Part shown: positions 8,562 to 17,952 of the stretch, one piece after another
How positions within the stretch are numbered: position 1 is the stretch's first letter
How the letters are laid out: each line of letters starts with the position of its first letter
Assembly: GCF_900230185.1 (NCBI RefSeq)
Contig: NZ_OCSR01000002.1
Coordinates: 2,852,001-2,916,000 of the forward strand
Direction of reading: 5' to 3'
Length of the DNA: 64,000 nt
Source of the DNA: Burkholderia sp. OK233
GTDB lineage: Bacteria; Pseudomonadota; Gammaproteobacteria; Burkholderiales; Burkholderiaceae
Program-made: the position numbers and the translations under genes
The notes under the pieces: generated by a model
Database searches by the model: none
Seen by the model: the letters and a program-made list of their open reading frames with translations, nothing else
Told to the model about the DNA's origin: nothing

Positions 8562-9761
8562 TTAGAACTTGTGGCGGATGCCCAGGCTGAGGATTTCTTG
8601 CGAGCTCGTAGCCGACGACACGCCGTACGAACCGACCGAAGCCGTCGCCGTAACCGAGGAACCGTCTGCAGCACGTTGTTTGCCGGTTGCGTGCTGGTAG
8701 GCGCCGACCAGGTAGAAGTCGGTACGCTTCGAAATCGAGTAATCCCCACCCAGCGAGACCTGGTTATACGTCGCCGACGTATCGCCGCTTGCCTTCGTGT
8801 AGATGTAGCCGAGGCCCACCAGCAGTGCCGGCGTTGCCTGGTAGCCAACGTACGCGCCGCCAACGTTGTACTTCTCGGTCGACGTGAAGCCCGTCGATGC
8901 GCCGTCCGGCTTGTACTGTGCGTTGCTGTAACGCAGAGCGAACGTGAACGGACCTGCGACGTATTGCGCTGCAACTTGAGCGATACCGACCGACTTGGCC
9001 GACGAGTACGTGTTGTTGATCAGCGAACCGTCAAACGTACCGTCCGACGTGCTGCTCCACGAAGCGCCCGTTGCCGCGTTGACCTTGCGTGCCGTTGCCG
9101 ACGCGTTGTTGTCTGCCAGGAAGTAGCCTGCTGCGATGCTGAACGGACCCGTTGCATAGGTCGCAGCGGCCGACCACGTTTGGCCCGAACCCGTTTGACC
9201 AGCCACGCCGCCGAGTGCGTACATGCCTTCGAACTGGAAGCCGCCCCACACCGGCGAGGTGTACTTGACAGCGTTGTTCGTGCGCGAGGAGTTGTCGTTG
9301 TTGTCGACGTCGCCCGGCGTTGTGAAGGTGGAGCCGAAGTAGTTGTCACCCGTCAGCGGCTGAACCAAGTCAACCACCGGGTCATATTGACGGCCGATCG
9401 TCGCGGTACCCCACGAGTCGCCCGTCAGGCCAACATAAGCCTGGCGACCGAACAGCGAGTTCACGCCGTTGTAGTTGCCCATCTTGCCGTTGTTCGGGTT
9501 GAAGCCGCCTTCCAATTGGAAAATCGTCTTCAGGCCACCGCCCAGGTCTTCCGTACCCTTCAAGCCCCAGCGACTGCCTTGCAGATTGCCGGCGGCGAGG
9601 CCCACCGAGTTGGCGTTCTTGCCACTGGCATCAACGGTGTTGTGAATGTACTGGACCGAGTCGTCGATCAAGCCATAGAGGGTAACGCTGCTTTGAGCAT
9701 GTGCTACGCCGGTGGCGCCGAGCAGCGCCAGCGAGAGGGTAGACAGGGCGATTCGTTTCAT
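8562..9761 (-). CDS. Gram-negative trimeric porin (OmpC-like, Burkholderia type)
   Basis: A 399-residue outer-membrane general porin. It has a signal peptide (MKRIALSTLSLALLGATGVAHA) followed by the hallmark QSSVTLYGLIDDSVQY, the constriction-zone region GSRWGLKGTEDLGGGLK, and a C-terminal strand ending in HKF with terminal Phe, the outer-membrane assembly signal. The start at 9761 is chosen because it begins the signal peptide and GGAG lies six bases upstream; an in-frame ATG 69 bases further up would add an unsuitable N-terminus. It has its own terminator and a long AT-rich upstream region, so it is probably monocistronic. Confidence 0.93.
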   Translation of the reverse strand: MKRIALSTLSLALLGATGVAHAQSSVTLYGLIDDSVQYIHNTVDASGKNANSVGLAAGNLQGSRWGLKGTEDLGGGLKTIFQLEGGFNPNNGKMGNYNGVNSLFGRQAYVGLTGDSWGTATIGRQYDPVVDLVQPLTGDNYFGSTFTTPGDVDNNDNSSRTNNAVKYTSPVWGGFQFEGMYALGGVAGQTGSGQTWSAAATYATGPFSIAAGYFLADNNASATARKVNAATGASWSSTSDGTFDGSLINNTYSSAKSVGIAQVAAQYVAGPFTFALRYSNAQYKPDGASTGFTSTEKYNVGGAYVGYQATPALLVGLGYIYTKASGDTSATYNQVSLGGDYSISKRTDFYLVGAYQHATGKQRAADGSSVTATASVGSYGVSSATSSQEILSLGIRHKF

Positions 9762-10293
9762 CCATTTCTCCACGCAGATGATTAGTTTGTTGTTGCGGAA
9801 AGGAGAATAGCTCACTGCCTCAACCGGCAAGAACCGGAAAAAAAAGAGTGTCTCTAAAAAGTGACAAACGACGCAAAGCCTTGTATTTAAAGCCCGTTAA
9901 CGATTATTGCTATTTTCGCAATATTGACTGCTAGACCGCGCATTATTGTTGTTTTGTTGACAGTGAAGCCCTCGCTACCTTCAATTTAGACACTTGTTTG
10001 AATGGCCTTTGTAATCTAGTCGTCTAGCTGTTCTCGCCGCTTTGCAGCGTCCATATAAAAATGGTGCCGCGTTTCGCTTGACGGACGCGCTGGACAGAAT
10101 TTATGCGCTATGAGCAGGCGCGACCGCGGCGGGGGCAGCGTCTGGTTGAGATTTGACGTTGTGGTTGGTCGTCGTGGTCGGCCGTTGCGGCCCGCTGCGA
10201 TGGTCCGCCGCCATGGTTCTCATGTGGGGGCACGCTCTTCCAGTAGTGTCAGTGCAAGCCGCCGCCCGCGTCAGTCTTCACTCGCCACGGCTG
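9762..10293. other. Porin upstream region and gap to the YihY gene
   Basis: No supported gene in 532 bases. The part next to the porin (about 9780-10060) is AT-rich compared with its surroundings and should hold the porin promoter on the minus strand. The rest, toward 10293, is GC-rich and lies beyond the 3' end of the YihY-family gene. Confidence 0.5.
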
Positions 10294-11607
10294 TCATCGT
10301 CCGCCGTTGCGGCGCGCCACGGCAGCGGCCGTCAGTCCGGCCGCTGCCGCAAACAGCACCGAGGTCCACGGATGCCGTCTGACATATCGATCGGCGGCGA
10401 CGGCCGTGCGGCCCGCTTCGACCAGCGTAACCGCGGCGACGCGCGTCGCTTGCACTTCAGCACGAACGACAGTGCGGCCGATCTTGACCGCGGTTGTCTG
10501 CGCTGACGTCTTTTTGCGCGGTTCCCGCAGCGGTAAAGCTGACGCTGGCGTTGCTGCGGCACGCGCCACGGCCGCAGCAGCCGCTCCGGCTGCCGGGGCA
10601 AGCCCGGCAGCCGGGGTTTCGCGGTCTTCCACGTGAGGCACAGCATCGGCCGATACCGTCGATGCCGCCAGCACCGAAGCAAGCATGGCACGGCTGCCAG
10701 GCGGCGAGTTTTCCTGCATGCCCCAGCCGCCGCGCGGATCGTGCATGCGCCCGCGCGCCGCCGAAAACTCCGCACCGAGCAGCAGTACGGCGGCCGAGAA
10801 GTACAGCCACATCAGCAGCACGGCCAGCGAGCCGGCGGCGCCGAATGAACTCGCCATCCCCGCATGCGCGATATATAACGCGAACAGTTTCTTGCCCGCC
10901 GAGAACAGCACAGCCGCGACGATCCCACCGACGAACGCATCGCGCCACTGCACCTTGGCGTCCGGCAGAAACTTCAGCAGTCCGGCGAAGGCGAAGGCCA
11001 GCACCAGCAGGCCGACACCGAGTTGCAGCAGGTTGCCGATCACCACATAGGGCGAGTTGCCCCACAGCCATTTGCCGATAAATGTGATGACCGTATCGAG
11101 CACCAGCGAGACGATCAGCAGGAAGGCGACACCGAGCACGAGGCCGAACGAAATCAGGCGCACGCGCACCATCGCGATCACGCTCGACGAGCGCGGTCCG
11201 GTATAAGGCCACACCAGATTGAGTGCGCTATTGAGCGATGAGAAGGTAGCCGAGGCGCCGATCGCCAGCATCGAGAACGAAATGATCGCCGCGATGCCGC
11301 CGGCGCTGCCGCTGTGATGAGCGTTCTCGACGATAGTTTGCACGCCCGCGGCGGCCTGGTCGCCGAGGAGGCCGTGAATGTGGTTGAACAGTTCGCCGCG
11401 CGCGGCTGCGGCGCCGAAGAACCAGCCCGCCACGGCGATCACCATGACCAGCGTGGGCGCGAGCGAGAAGGCCGCATAGAAGGCGATGCTGGCGGCCATG
11501 GCCGCGCAACGGTCGTCGGCAAACTGTTTGAATGCGCCGATTGCCCAATTGGCCTGCCTGCGCGCTACCAGCTGGAGGTTCTCGGCGGAGAGCGTGTCGA
11601 TGTCCAT
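10294..11607 (-). CDS. YihY/BrkB-family inner-membrane protein with extra C-terminal tail
   Basis: A 437-residue protein. Residues about 1-290 are a YihY/virulence factor BrkB domain with six hydrophobic segments (for example IAFYAAFSLAPTLVMVIAVA and AGSLAVLLMWLYFSAAVLLL). The family was once called ribonuclease BN, which is not supported. After an Ala-rich linker the chain ends with a helix, then ADRYVRRHPWTSVLFAAAAG and a final RR pair. That ending resembles the membrane anchor of ElaB/YqjD (DUF883) proteins. The start at 11607 (MDIDTLSAENL) is preferred over one 165 bases upstream because the conserved part begins soon after it. Confidence 0.82.
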   Translation of the reverse strand: MDIDTLSAENLQLVARRQANWAIGAFKQFADDRCAAMAASIAFYAAFSLAPTLVMVIAVAGWFFGAAAARGELFNHIHGLLGDQAAAGVQTIVENAHHSGSAGGIAAIISFSMLAIGASATFSSLNSALNLVWPYTGPRSSSVIAMVRVRLISFGLVLGVAFLLIVSLVLDTVITFIGKWLWGNSPYVVIGNLLQLGVGLLVLAFAFAGLLKFLPDAKVQWRDAFVGGIVAAVLFSAGKKLFALYIAHAGMASSFGAAGSLAVLLMWLYFSAAVLLLGAEFSAARGRMHDPRGGWGMQENSPPGSRAMLASVLAASTVSADAVPHVEDRETPAAGLAPAAGAAAAAVARAAATPASALPLREPRKKTSAQTTAVKIGRTVVRAEVQATRVAAVTLVEAGRTAVAADRYVRRHPWTSVLFAAAAGLTAAAVARRNGGR

Positions 11608-11815
11608 GGTCGTTTTTCTCAAGGGGATACTGGCGCCGGAAGCGCCGCGTGCGTGCCGTTGAGGTGGCTTCAATGCAGCATTTGCAGACTTCGCATCGAC
11701 GCCTTTCGCAAACCTTGTGCCTGTCACTATAACAAGCGCTTCACGCACATGCGCGCGATACGCCGCAAGCATGTGTGCCGTTAGAATGCCGATGGACCTT
11801 CACACTTTTATTACT

Positions 11816-12355
11816 ATGCACTCGCACGAACTCGTCAAGCAGCTGGATGTCATTCCCGCGGAACAATTGAGCGCGCATTTGCCCGCGCATGTCGTCGAGA
11901 ATCTGCCGGCCCACGGCGTGACTGTATTTGCCGTCAGCGACGACGCTTCGGACACCGTCGAATTCAGCGCGCGCTACGGCTTTGGCCTCGCGCACTGCGC
12001 CAACACGATCGTGATCCGCTACAGGAAGGAGGGCGCCGAGCATTACGCGGCGCTGGTTTCGCTTGGTTCGCTGCGTCTGGACATCAATGGCGCGGTGAAG
12101 GCGGCGCTGGGCGCGCAGCGCCTTTCGTTCGCCAAACGGGAGGCCGCCGTGGAGCATAGCGGGATGGAGTTCGGCGGAATTACGGCCTTCGGCTTGCCGG
12201 AAGACTGGCGCATTCTCGTCGACGCCGCGGTCATGGAGCGTACTCAGATCGTGATGGGAGCAGGGGTGCGGGCGGCCAAGTTGCTGCTGGCGCCCGAGGT
12301 GCTGCAGCAGTGGCCGCGCTGTGAAGTTGCCTCGCTTGCGCTGCCGCCCGAGTGA
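11816..12355 (+). CDS. YbaK/aminoacyl-tRNA deacylase-like protein
   Basis: About 179 residues with features of the YbaK/ProX editing fold: a beta-rich core with ANTIVIRY, the conserved basic stretch RLSFAKREAA and FGGITAFGLPEDWRILVD, the latter like the GG(I/V)xPFG motif of the family. Such proteins hydrolyse mis-charged aminoacyl-tRNAs (known of the family); the substrate here cannot be told. No clear ribosome site marks the start. ATGs at 11786 and 11792 are equally open choices and would add about ten residues. It is transcribed divergently from the YihY gene. Confidence 0.7.
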   Translation: MHSHELVKQLDVIPAEQLSAHLPAHVVENLPAHGVTVFAVSDDASDTVEFSARYGFGLAHCANTIVIRYRKEGAEHYAALVSLGSLRLDINGAVKAALGAQRLSFAKREAAVEHSGMEFGGITAFGLPEDWRILVDAAVMERTQIVMGAGVRAAKLLLAPEVLQQWPRCEVASLALPPE

Positions 12356-12552
12356 AGGTTTGGGGCGCCCCCGCCCCGGCAAGCAGCACCAGTCAAGGCC
12401 AGCCCCATAGGTCAACGCACGAAGGCACCAAACAACCGCATCAAACAAACGCTGAAGTTTTCCCCCGCTCCGCCGTTATTCCGAAGATTGACATGAACAG
12501 TTACGGTGCCCGCCCGCGCGGCGCCTGACTATAAGTAGAAAGGAATACGGAG

Positions 12553-14112
12553 ATGGAACGCTTTCGTCTGAAAGTGCGGCTTTGGCTCGCGCTAGCAGTA
12601 ATGTGCATGGGAATTCTGGCCATCGGCCTGTGGGGCGCGTTCAAAACGCGCGACACGATGATCGCCAACCGGCAGGCCGAGCTGAAAAGCGTAGTGAGCG
12701 TGGCCTACAGCGTGCTGGATCGCTATAACGGCCTCGTCACGGCCGGCACGATGCCGCTCGCCGACGCGCAACGCACGGCCATGGCCGACCTGCGCGCAAT
12801 GCGCTACGACGGCGCCGGCGGCTACCTCGTCATCGAGGACCCGCATGCAAGAGTGCTGATGCACGGCGTTCGGGCCGATCTCGAAGGCAAGGATATGAGC
12901 GGCTTCACGGACCCGCAAGGCCGTCACGTATTCAAGGACGGCTCGGATCTCGCCCAGCGCGAAGGCGAAGGCTTCATCCACCTGCAGTTCCTGAAGCCGG
13001 GCTCCAACCAGATGGCGCCGAAGATCAACTACGTGCGGCTCTACAAGCCATGGGACTGGACGATCGTCACCGGTGTGTTCACCGACGATATCGACGCCGC
13101 GTTTTACACCACCCTCGTGCAGTACGTCGGCGCCGCGCTGATTCTGTGTCTGGTGGTGGGAGTCGTGATCGGCGTGATCCTGCGCAGCATCTTGCGGCAA
13201 CTCGGCGGCGAACCGGCTTACGCGGCGCAGATCGCTTCACGTATCGCCGATGGCGACCTCGATGTGGACGTCGAGACGAAAGCCGGCGACAACGTCAGCC
13301 TGCTCGCCGCGATGCAGCGCATGCAGCATCGACTCGCGCAAGCGATCACGCAGATTCGCAGCGGTGCAACGCTGATTTCGACGGTGTCCAATGAGATCGC
13401 CGCCGGCAACGCGGACCTGTCGCGCCGCACCGAACAGCAGGCGACTGCGCTCGGCGAAACCGCTTCCAGCATGGAGCAGATCACCGCGACCGTGAAGCAG
13501 AACGCCGACAACGCCAAGCAGGCCAGTCAACTGGCGCACAACGCCTCGGAAACGGCGGCGCGCGGCGGTGAAGTGGTCGGCCAGGTGGTCGAGACGATGC
13601 GTGGCATTTCGCAGTCATCGCACCGGATCGGCGACATCATTGGTGTGATCGAGGGGATCGCATTTCAGACCAACATTCTTGCCTTGAACGCGGCGGTCGA
13701 AGCGGCGCGCGCCGGTGAGGAAGGGCGCGGCTTCGCGGTGGTGGCGGGCGAAGTGCGCAGCCTCGCGCAGCGTAGCGCGGCGGCGGCCAAGGAGATCAAG
13801 ACGCTGATCGAAGAATCGGCTGCGCAGATCGAAGGCGGCTCGCAGTACGTGGGCCGGGCCGGTGAAACGATGCAGGAAGTGGTGCACGCGGTGCGCCGCG
13901 TGACCGACATCATGGGCGAGATCAGTGCGGCGTCGGTCGAGCAAAGCTCGGGTATCGAGCAGGTCAACATTGCGGTGGCGAGTATGGATCAAACGACCCA
14001 GCAGAACGCTGCATTGGTGGAGGAAGCCAGCGCGTCCGCCGACGTCCTGAAAGCACAGACCGGGCAACTGGCAGCTGCGATTGCCGTGTTTACGCTGCCG
14101 GAAGCGGCGTGA
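12553..14112 (+). CDS. Methyl-accepting chemotaxis protein with single Cache domain
   Basis: A 519-residue chemoreceptor. It has one transmembrane helix at about 8-28, a periplasmic sCache_2 domain at about 35-180 (DGAGGYLVIEDPHARVLMHG and INYVRLYKPWDWTIVTGVF are typical), a second helix at about 190-212 and a HAMP segment to about 265. The cytoplasmic signalling domain has its hairpin tip at IIGVIEGIAFQTNILALNAA and AGEEGRGFAVVAGEVRSLAQ. It should pass small-molecule signals to CheA/CheW; related Cache domains often bind small organic acids, but the ligand is not readable. It has an AGAAAGGAAT site upstream and no che genes nearby. Confidence 0.93.
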   Translation: MERFRLKVRLWLALAVMCMGILAIGLWGAFKTRDTMIANRQAELKSVVSVAYSVLDRYNGLVTAGTMPLADAQRTAMADLRAMRYDGAGGYLVIEDPHARVLMHGVRADLEGKDMSGFTDPQGRHVFKDGSDLAQREGEGFIHLQFLKPGSNQMAPKINYVRLYKPWDWTIVTGVFTDDIDAAFYTTLVQYVGAALILCLVVGVVIGVILRSILRQLGGEPAYAAQIASRIADGDLDVDVETKAGDNVSLLAAMQRMQHRLAQAITQIRSGATLISTVSNEIAAGNADLSRRTEQQATALGETASSMEQITATVKQNADNAKQASQLAHNASETAARGGEVVGQVVETMRGISQSSHRIGDIIGVIEGIAFQTNILALNAAVEAARAGEEGRGFAVVAGEVRSLAQRSAAAAKEIKTLIEESAAQIEGGSQYVGRAGETMQEVVHAVRRVTDIMGEISAASVEQSSGIEQVNIAVASMDQTTQQNAALVEEASASADVLKAQTGQLAAAIAVFTLPEAA

Positions 14113-14248
14113 ACAGCTTGGGCGCCAGACGGGCCGGATGTCGTGGCCAAGATGGCGCAGTGGCCAGGCGGGATTGTAAAAAGGGGGGAGTTTTACCGCA
14201 ATTTGGTCAATGTGACTGGTGAGGCAAGAAGAGCCGTGATCGTGGCGC

Positions 14249-14278
14249 GCGTGACGCCGCCTGATGGAGGCGTCACGC
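14249..14278. terminator. Hairpin between convergent chemoreceptor and SYLF genes
   Basis: A perfect 10-bp inverted repeat GCGTGACGCC / GGCGTCACGC with a 10-nt loop lies between two convergent genes. It has no T run, so it may be a shared weak or Rho-assisted terminator. The rest of 14113-14324 shows no gene. Confidence 0.45.
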
Positions 14279-14324
14279 AGCCGGTTGCGTGACAGCGCCT
14301 GACTGTGCGCTAGCGAGCGCTCGC

Positions 14325-14915
14325 TCAGATGATCAGGCGCGAGATCTTGGTGCCTTCGAGCGACACACCGGCCATCAAGCCGCCGTTCGTCAGCACAAAA
14401 GCTTCGACCGGGCTGGTGGCGGTCGACGTATCGACCGCGCCGTTCGCGCCGACCTTCAGCACGGCGACCGTTGCATCGGCGCCTGCCGCCCATCCCTGGC
14501 TGCTGAGGAATGTGTCGAGCGCTTCTTGCGTCATGAACAGGAAAATCAACGCTTTGGACTGCGCGCCGATCTGCAAACCGAACGAGCCCGCGACGGTGCT
14601 GTAGTAGCCCGTTGTGCGTCCGGCCACGCGCAACGCCCCTTCGCCGTATTGCCCGCCAACCCAGAAGCCCGCGGAAATCACCGACGGGAACACGAGCACG
14701 CCGCGCGCCTTGGCGACCAGTTCACGCGAGCCGGTGACGTTTGCGTAGAGACGCGACAAGGTGGAATCGACGCCGGCGTTGATCGTGTCGCGCTTGCCGG
14801 CGTTCGCCGACTCAGACGCGCTCGAGGAGGGCGAGGTGGTCGTGCAGCCGGCGAGGCCAAGACCCGCCGTAGCCAAAGCGGCGCTCGTGGTCATGATGAA
14901 TTGTCGTCTGCGCAT
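14325..14915 (-). CDS. SYLF/Ysc84-domain lipoprotein
   Basis: A 196-residue exported lipoprotein. The N-terminus MRRRQFIMTTSAALATAGLG leads to the lipobox LAGC, with the lipidated cysteine at 24. The rest is a SYLF domain (lipid-binding, Ysc84-like): STLSRLYANVTGSRELVAKA, then GVLVFPSVISAGFWVGGQYG and SFGLQIGAQSKALIFLFMT. In eukaryotes the domain binds phosphoinositides; the bacterial role is unknown. The start is fixed by an AGGAGA site twelve bases upstream and by the signal peptide. Confidence 0.88.
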   Translation of the reverse strand: MRRRQFIMTTSAALATAGLGLAGCTTTSPSSSASESANAGKRDTINAGVDSTLSRLYANVTGSRELVAKARGVLVFPSVISAGFWVGGQYGEGALRVAGRTTGYYSTVAGSFGLQIGAQSKALIFLFMTQEALDTFLSSQGWAAGADATVAVLKVGANGAVDTSTATSPVEAFVLTNGGLMAGVSLEGTKISRLII

Positions 14916-15130
14916 GATTGTTCTCCTTGTGCGAGTGAAGATTGCGTTTTCGTGTCTGACAGTGAGTGCCGTGACGCCGGCACACGCGTACGTCGGCAGC
15001 CCATATGCCTGCTGACCAGCATTTGGCGTGCCTGACGCCGCGGCCTGTGTATAGACAGCTGTCATGCGCTGACGTTCGCGGGGGGATTCACGGCGTTCAA
15101 CGCCACATCCCCCCTCAACCCCCTCGATCC

Positions 15131-16519
15131 CTAGGCCGCCGGGAGGATATTCTGATTGTGGCGGAACAGGTTGTGCGGGTCGTAGCGGTTCTTCACGGCG
15201 ACGAGACGCGCGTAGTTCGGCCCATACGCGTCGGCCACCCGGCCGCCTTCCTCCTGCGTCATAAAGTTGACGTACACGCTGCCTAGCGCGAACGGTGCGG
15301 CTGCGTCGAAGAACGCGCGGGCCCAGGCAATGCAGCGCTCGTCATCGCTCGCGTCGTCCCAACGGCCGTGCACGTTCATTGCATATTGCGTGTCGCGGCT
15401 CGAATAGGCCGTGGCTTCGACCGGCACCCGGCTCGTCTGCGCGCCGATCTGCCCGAAGAAGATTTCGCATTGCGGTGACGGCAGCTTGCCGATCGCATCG
15501 AGCAGCGCATCGATGAGACCGTCCGATATTTTGTCGAGGTTGTGCGACTTCCAGTAGTTACGAGCGCCCGGCGTGAGCAGTGGATCGAACGCCTGTTGCC
15601 ACATGGCATACGGCATCGGCCCAAGATGTTCGCCGACCGGCGTACCGAAGCCGCGTATGGCCTCCACCACGGACGGCCCGTTTTCGATGGGGCCCGAGTA
15701 GCACATCGCGAATACGATGACCGGTTTGCCGTGCACTTCGGGCGGCAGGAACGGCAGCGGTGGGGCAAGCCGTAGAACGGCCCATACGCTCAGCGCCTCC
15801 GGCATCTGTTCTGCAGCCGTGCGGTATTGGAGCAGGGCATTTTTCGCCTGATCGAGCGGTAGCACGACGAGGCCGCCGTATACGAGCGGCCCGACCGGAT
15901 GCAGCGCGAACTCGAAGCGCGTCACGACGCCGAAATTGCCGCCGCCACCGCGAATCGCCCAGAACAGATCGTCGTGCGAGTCCGCGCTTGCGTGCAGCAA
16001 CTCCCCGTCGGCGGTGACCACGTCTGCTGAAATCAGATTGTCGACGGTCATGCCGTATCTGCGGCTCAGCCAGCCGAACCCGCCACCTAGCGTCAGACCC
16101 GCCACGCCGGTGGTCGAGTTGATGCCAAGTGGCGTGGCGAGTCCGAACGCTTGCGCTTCGTGGTCGAAATCGCCGAGCGTAGCGCCAGGCTCGACATACG
16201 CGCGCTGCGCGAGCGGATCGATGAATACGGATTTCATCGGCGACAGATCGATCACGAGGCCGTCGTCGCATAGCGCGGTGCCGGCGATGTTATGGCCGCC
16301 GCTATGCACCGCCAGCGGCAGATTGTTGTCGCGCGCGAATGCTACGCCGCGGCGCACATCGGCTACGCCGGCACAGCGGAGAATCAGCGCCGGATGCCGG
16401 TCGATCATTGCATTCCAGATGCTGCGGGCCTCGTCGAAACCCGCTTCGCCGGGACGCAACAGTTTGCCTCGGATCGCGGCTTTTAGTTCTTCAGCGGCGC
16501 TGCTGGACACGCTTGCCAT
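15131..16519 (-). CDS. FAD-linked oxidase, berberine-bridge enzyme type
   Basis: A 462-residue flavoprotein of the PCMH/BBE class. The N-terminal FAD domain shows VHSGGHNIAG, in which H76 would carry the covalent flavin, then GLTLGGGFGWLSRRYGMTVD and IRGGGGNFGVVTRFEF. The C-terminal BBE motif, ending in NRYDPHNLFRHNQNI, is intact. The second covalent site of bicovalent enzymes, a Cys shortly before the GGGxG loop, is replaced (GINSTTGVAG), so a single His-FAD link is expected. Relatives oxidise sugars, alcohols or alkaloids with oxygen; the substrate is unknown here. No signal peptide is seen. Confidence 0.88.
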   Translation of the reverse strand: MASVSSSAAEELKAAIRGKLLRPGEAGFDEARSIWNAMIDRHPALILRCAGVADVRRGVAFARDNNLPLAVHSGGHNIAGTALCDDGLVIDLSPMKSVFIDPLAQRAYVEPGATLGDFDHEAQAFGLATPLGINSTTGVAGLTLGGGFGWLSRRYGMTVDNLISADVVTADGELLHASADSHDDLFWAIRGGGGNFGVVTRFEFALHPVGPLVYGGLVVLPLDQAKNALLQYRTAAEQMPEALSVWAVLRLAPPLPFLPPEVHGKPVIVFAMCYSGPIENGPSVVEAIRGFGTPVGEHLGPMPYAMWQQAFDPLLTPGARNYWKSHNLDKISDGLIDALLDAIGKLPSPQCEIFFGQIGAQTSRVPVEATAYSSRDTQYAMNVHGRWDDASDDERCIAWARAFFDAAAPFALGSVYVNFMTQEEGGRVADAYGPNYARLVAVKNRYDPHNLFRHNQNILPAA

Positions 16520-16945
16520 GACACACCTCCAGACATAATAGGAGACGCTTTCGGAATACCATTCAGCTGAATAAAGTAAATTGAAAGCGTCTGGACAGGT
16601 TCAGGTTGCGTCCAGTAAACGGCCCTGCTTCCGTAAGTCAAACGAAGGTAAACCCGCGTCCACGATCGACGCCGCGCGAAAGCACGTGCGGCATGTGTCC
16701 GTGCGCTGCGGCACGAGTCATGGCTGCCGCAGCCGCTGCGTATGGTGGAAATGCTTCGGGAAAAGACCACGAGAGGAAGTGTTGGTTGTGCGCTGCGGTG
16801 GTGGCTGCGCGGCGACACTTTTGTGGGCGAACGGTGGAATTTTCGTTTGCGTACCGTGCGGAAGTGTCGATTTACATGCGGTTTCGCACGGAGGATTATG
16901 GCCGTATCGACTCGTTCACGATCAATCGCTGGGAGGCGGATGTCC
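16520..16945. other. Divergent promoter region between two oxidoreductase genes
   Basis: No supported gene in these 426 bases. An open frame reaching back from the quinone reductase-like gene to 16742 lacks a conserved N-terminus and a ribosome site. Confidence 0.55.
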
Positions 16946-17926
16946 ATGCAAGCGCTCGTTCTCATGCAGCACAACGGTCCGCTCGAACTGACCGAACTAC
17001 CGCGCCCCGAGCCTGCGCGCGGTGAAGTTCTGGTGCGAATCGCCGCGAGCGGCCTGAATCCGCTCGACACAAAAATCCGTGCCGGCGCCGCCGGGCACGC
17101 GAAACATCCGTTGCCGGCGGTGCTGGGGATCGACATGGCCGGCGTCGTCGAGGTAGTGGGCGCAGGTGTCGACAGGTTCAAGGCGGGTGATCAGGTGTAC
17201 GGAATGACGGGTGGCGTGGGCGGCCTGCAAGGCTCGTTGGCGCAATACGCATCTGTCGATGCGGATCTGCTGGCCTTGAAACCGTCCAATCTCTCGATGC
17301 GCGAAGCCGCTGCGCTGCCGCTTGCTTTCATCACGGCGTACTCGGGCATTGTCGATCGCGCGCATCTGCAGGCCGGGCAAACGGTGCTTGTGCACGGCGG
17401 GGCGGGCGGTGTCGGATACGTCTGCGTGCAGTTGGCGCTCGCGCTTGGTGCGAAGGTCTTTACGACCGTGAGCGAGCGCGATCGCAGCGTGGTGGAGGCG
17501 CTCGGCGCCAGGCCGATCGATTACCGTGCGCAGCCGGTCGAGCAATATATTCAGTCTGCGACGGATGGCGTGGGTTTCGACCTGGTCGTCGATACGGTTG
17601 GCGGGACGACGCTCGACGCATCGTTTGCCGCCGTGAGGCATTTCGGCCATGTGGTGAGCGCGCTCGGGTGGGGCACGCATGCGCTAGCGCCGCTGTCGTT
17701 TCGCGAAGCCACCTATTCGGGCGTGTTCACGCTGCATGCGTTGCTTTCGGGCAAAGGCCGCGCGCATCACGGGGAGATGCTGCGTGTGGCGGCGCGGCTT
17801 GCCGAAGAAAACAGGCTCGCGCCACGCCTCGACGCGCGGCGCTTCGATCTGGGCACTGCGCAGCTTGCTTATGAAGCATTGGCCGACGGTAGCGCGCGAG
17901 GCAAAGTTGTGGTCGAGGTGAGCTGA
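16946..17926 (+). CDS. Zinc-independent MDR quinone reductase-like oxidoreductase
   Basis: A 326-residue medium-chain dehydrogenase/reductase. It has the GroES-like N-domain (ASGLNPLDTKIRAG and VLGIDMAGVVEVVGAGV) and a Rossmann domain with VLVHGGAGGVGYVCVQLALA, the NADP(H)-binding AxxGxxG-type loop of the quinone oxidoreductase subgroup. The structural-zinc cysteines of alcohol dehydrogenases are absent. The start is placed at 16946 because GGAGG lies nine bases upstream; an ATG six bases earlier is too close to it. It is divergent from the FAD oxidase and convergent with the SDR gene. Confidence 0.85.
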   Translation: MQALVLMQHNGPLELTELPRPEPARGEVLVRIAASGLNPLDTKIRAGAAGHAKHPLPAVLGIDMAGVVEVVGAGVDRFKAGDQVYGMTGGVGGLQGSLAQYASVDADLLALKPSNLSMREAAALPLAFITAYSGIVDRAHLQAGQTVLVHGGAGGVGYVCVQLALALGAKVFTTVSERDRSVVEALGARPIDYRAQPVEQYIQSATDGVGFDLVVDTVGGTTLDASFAAVRHFGHVVSALGWGTHALAPLSFREATYSGVFTLHALLSGKGRAHHGEMLRVAARLAEENRLAPRLDARRFDLGTAQLAYEALADGSARGKVVVEVS

Positions 17927-17952
17927 GCGCAGCTTTGCTGCGCGCCTTGGGA

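Noticed and set aside
8349..9785. 478-codon plus-strand frame opposite the porin.
   Set aside because: The porin on the minus strand has a signal peptide, porin motifs and terminal Phe; the plus frame has none.
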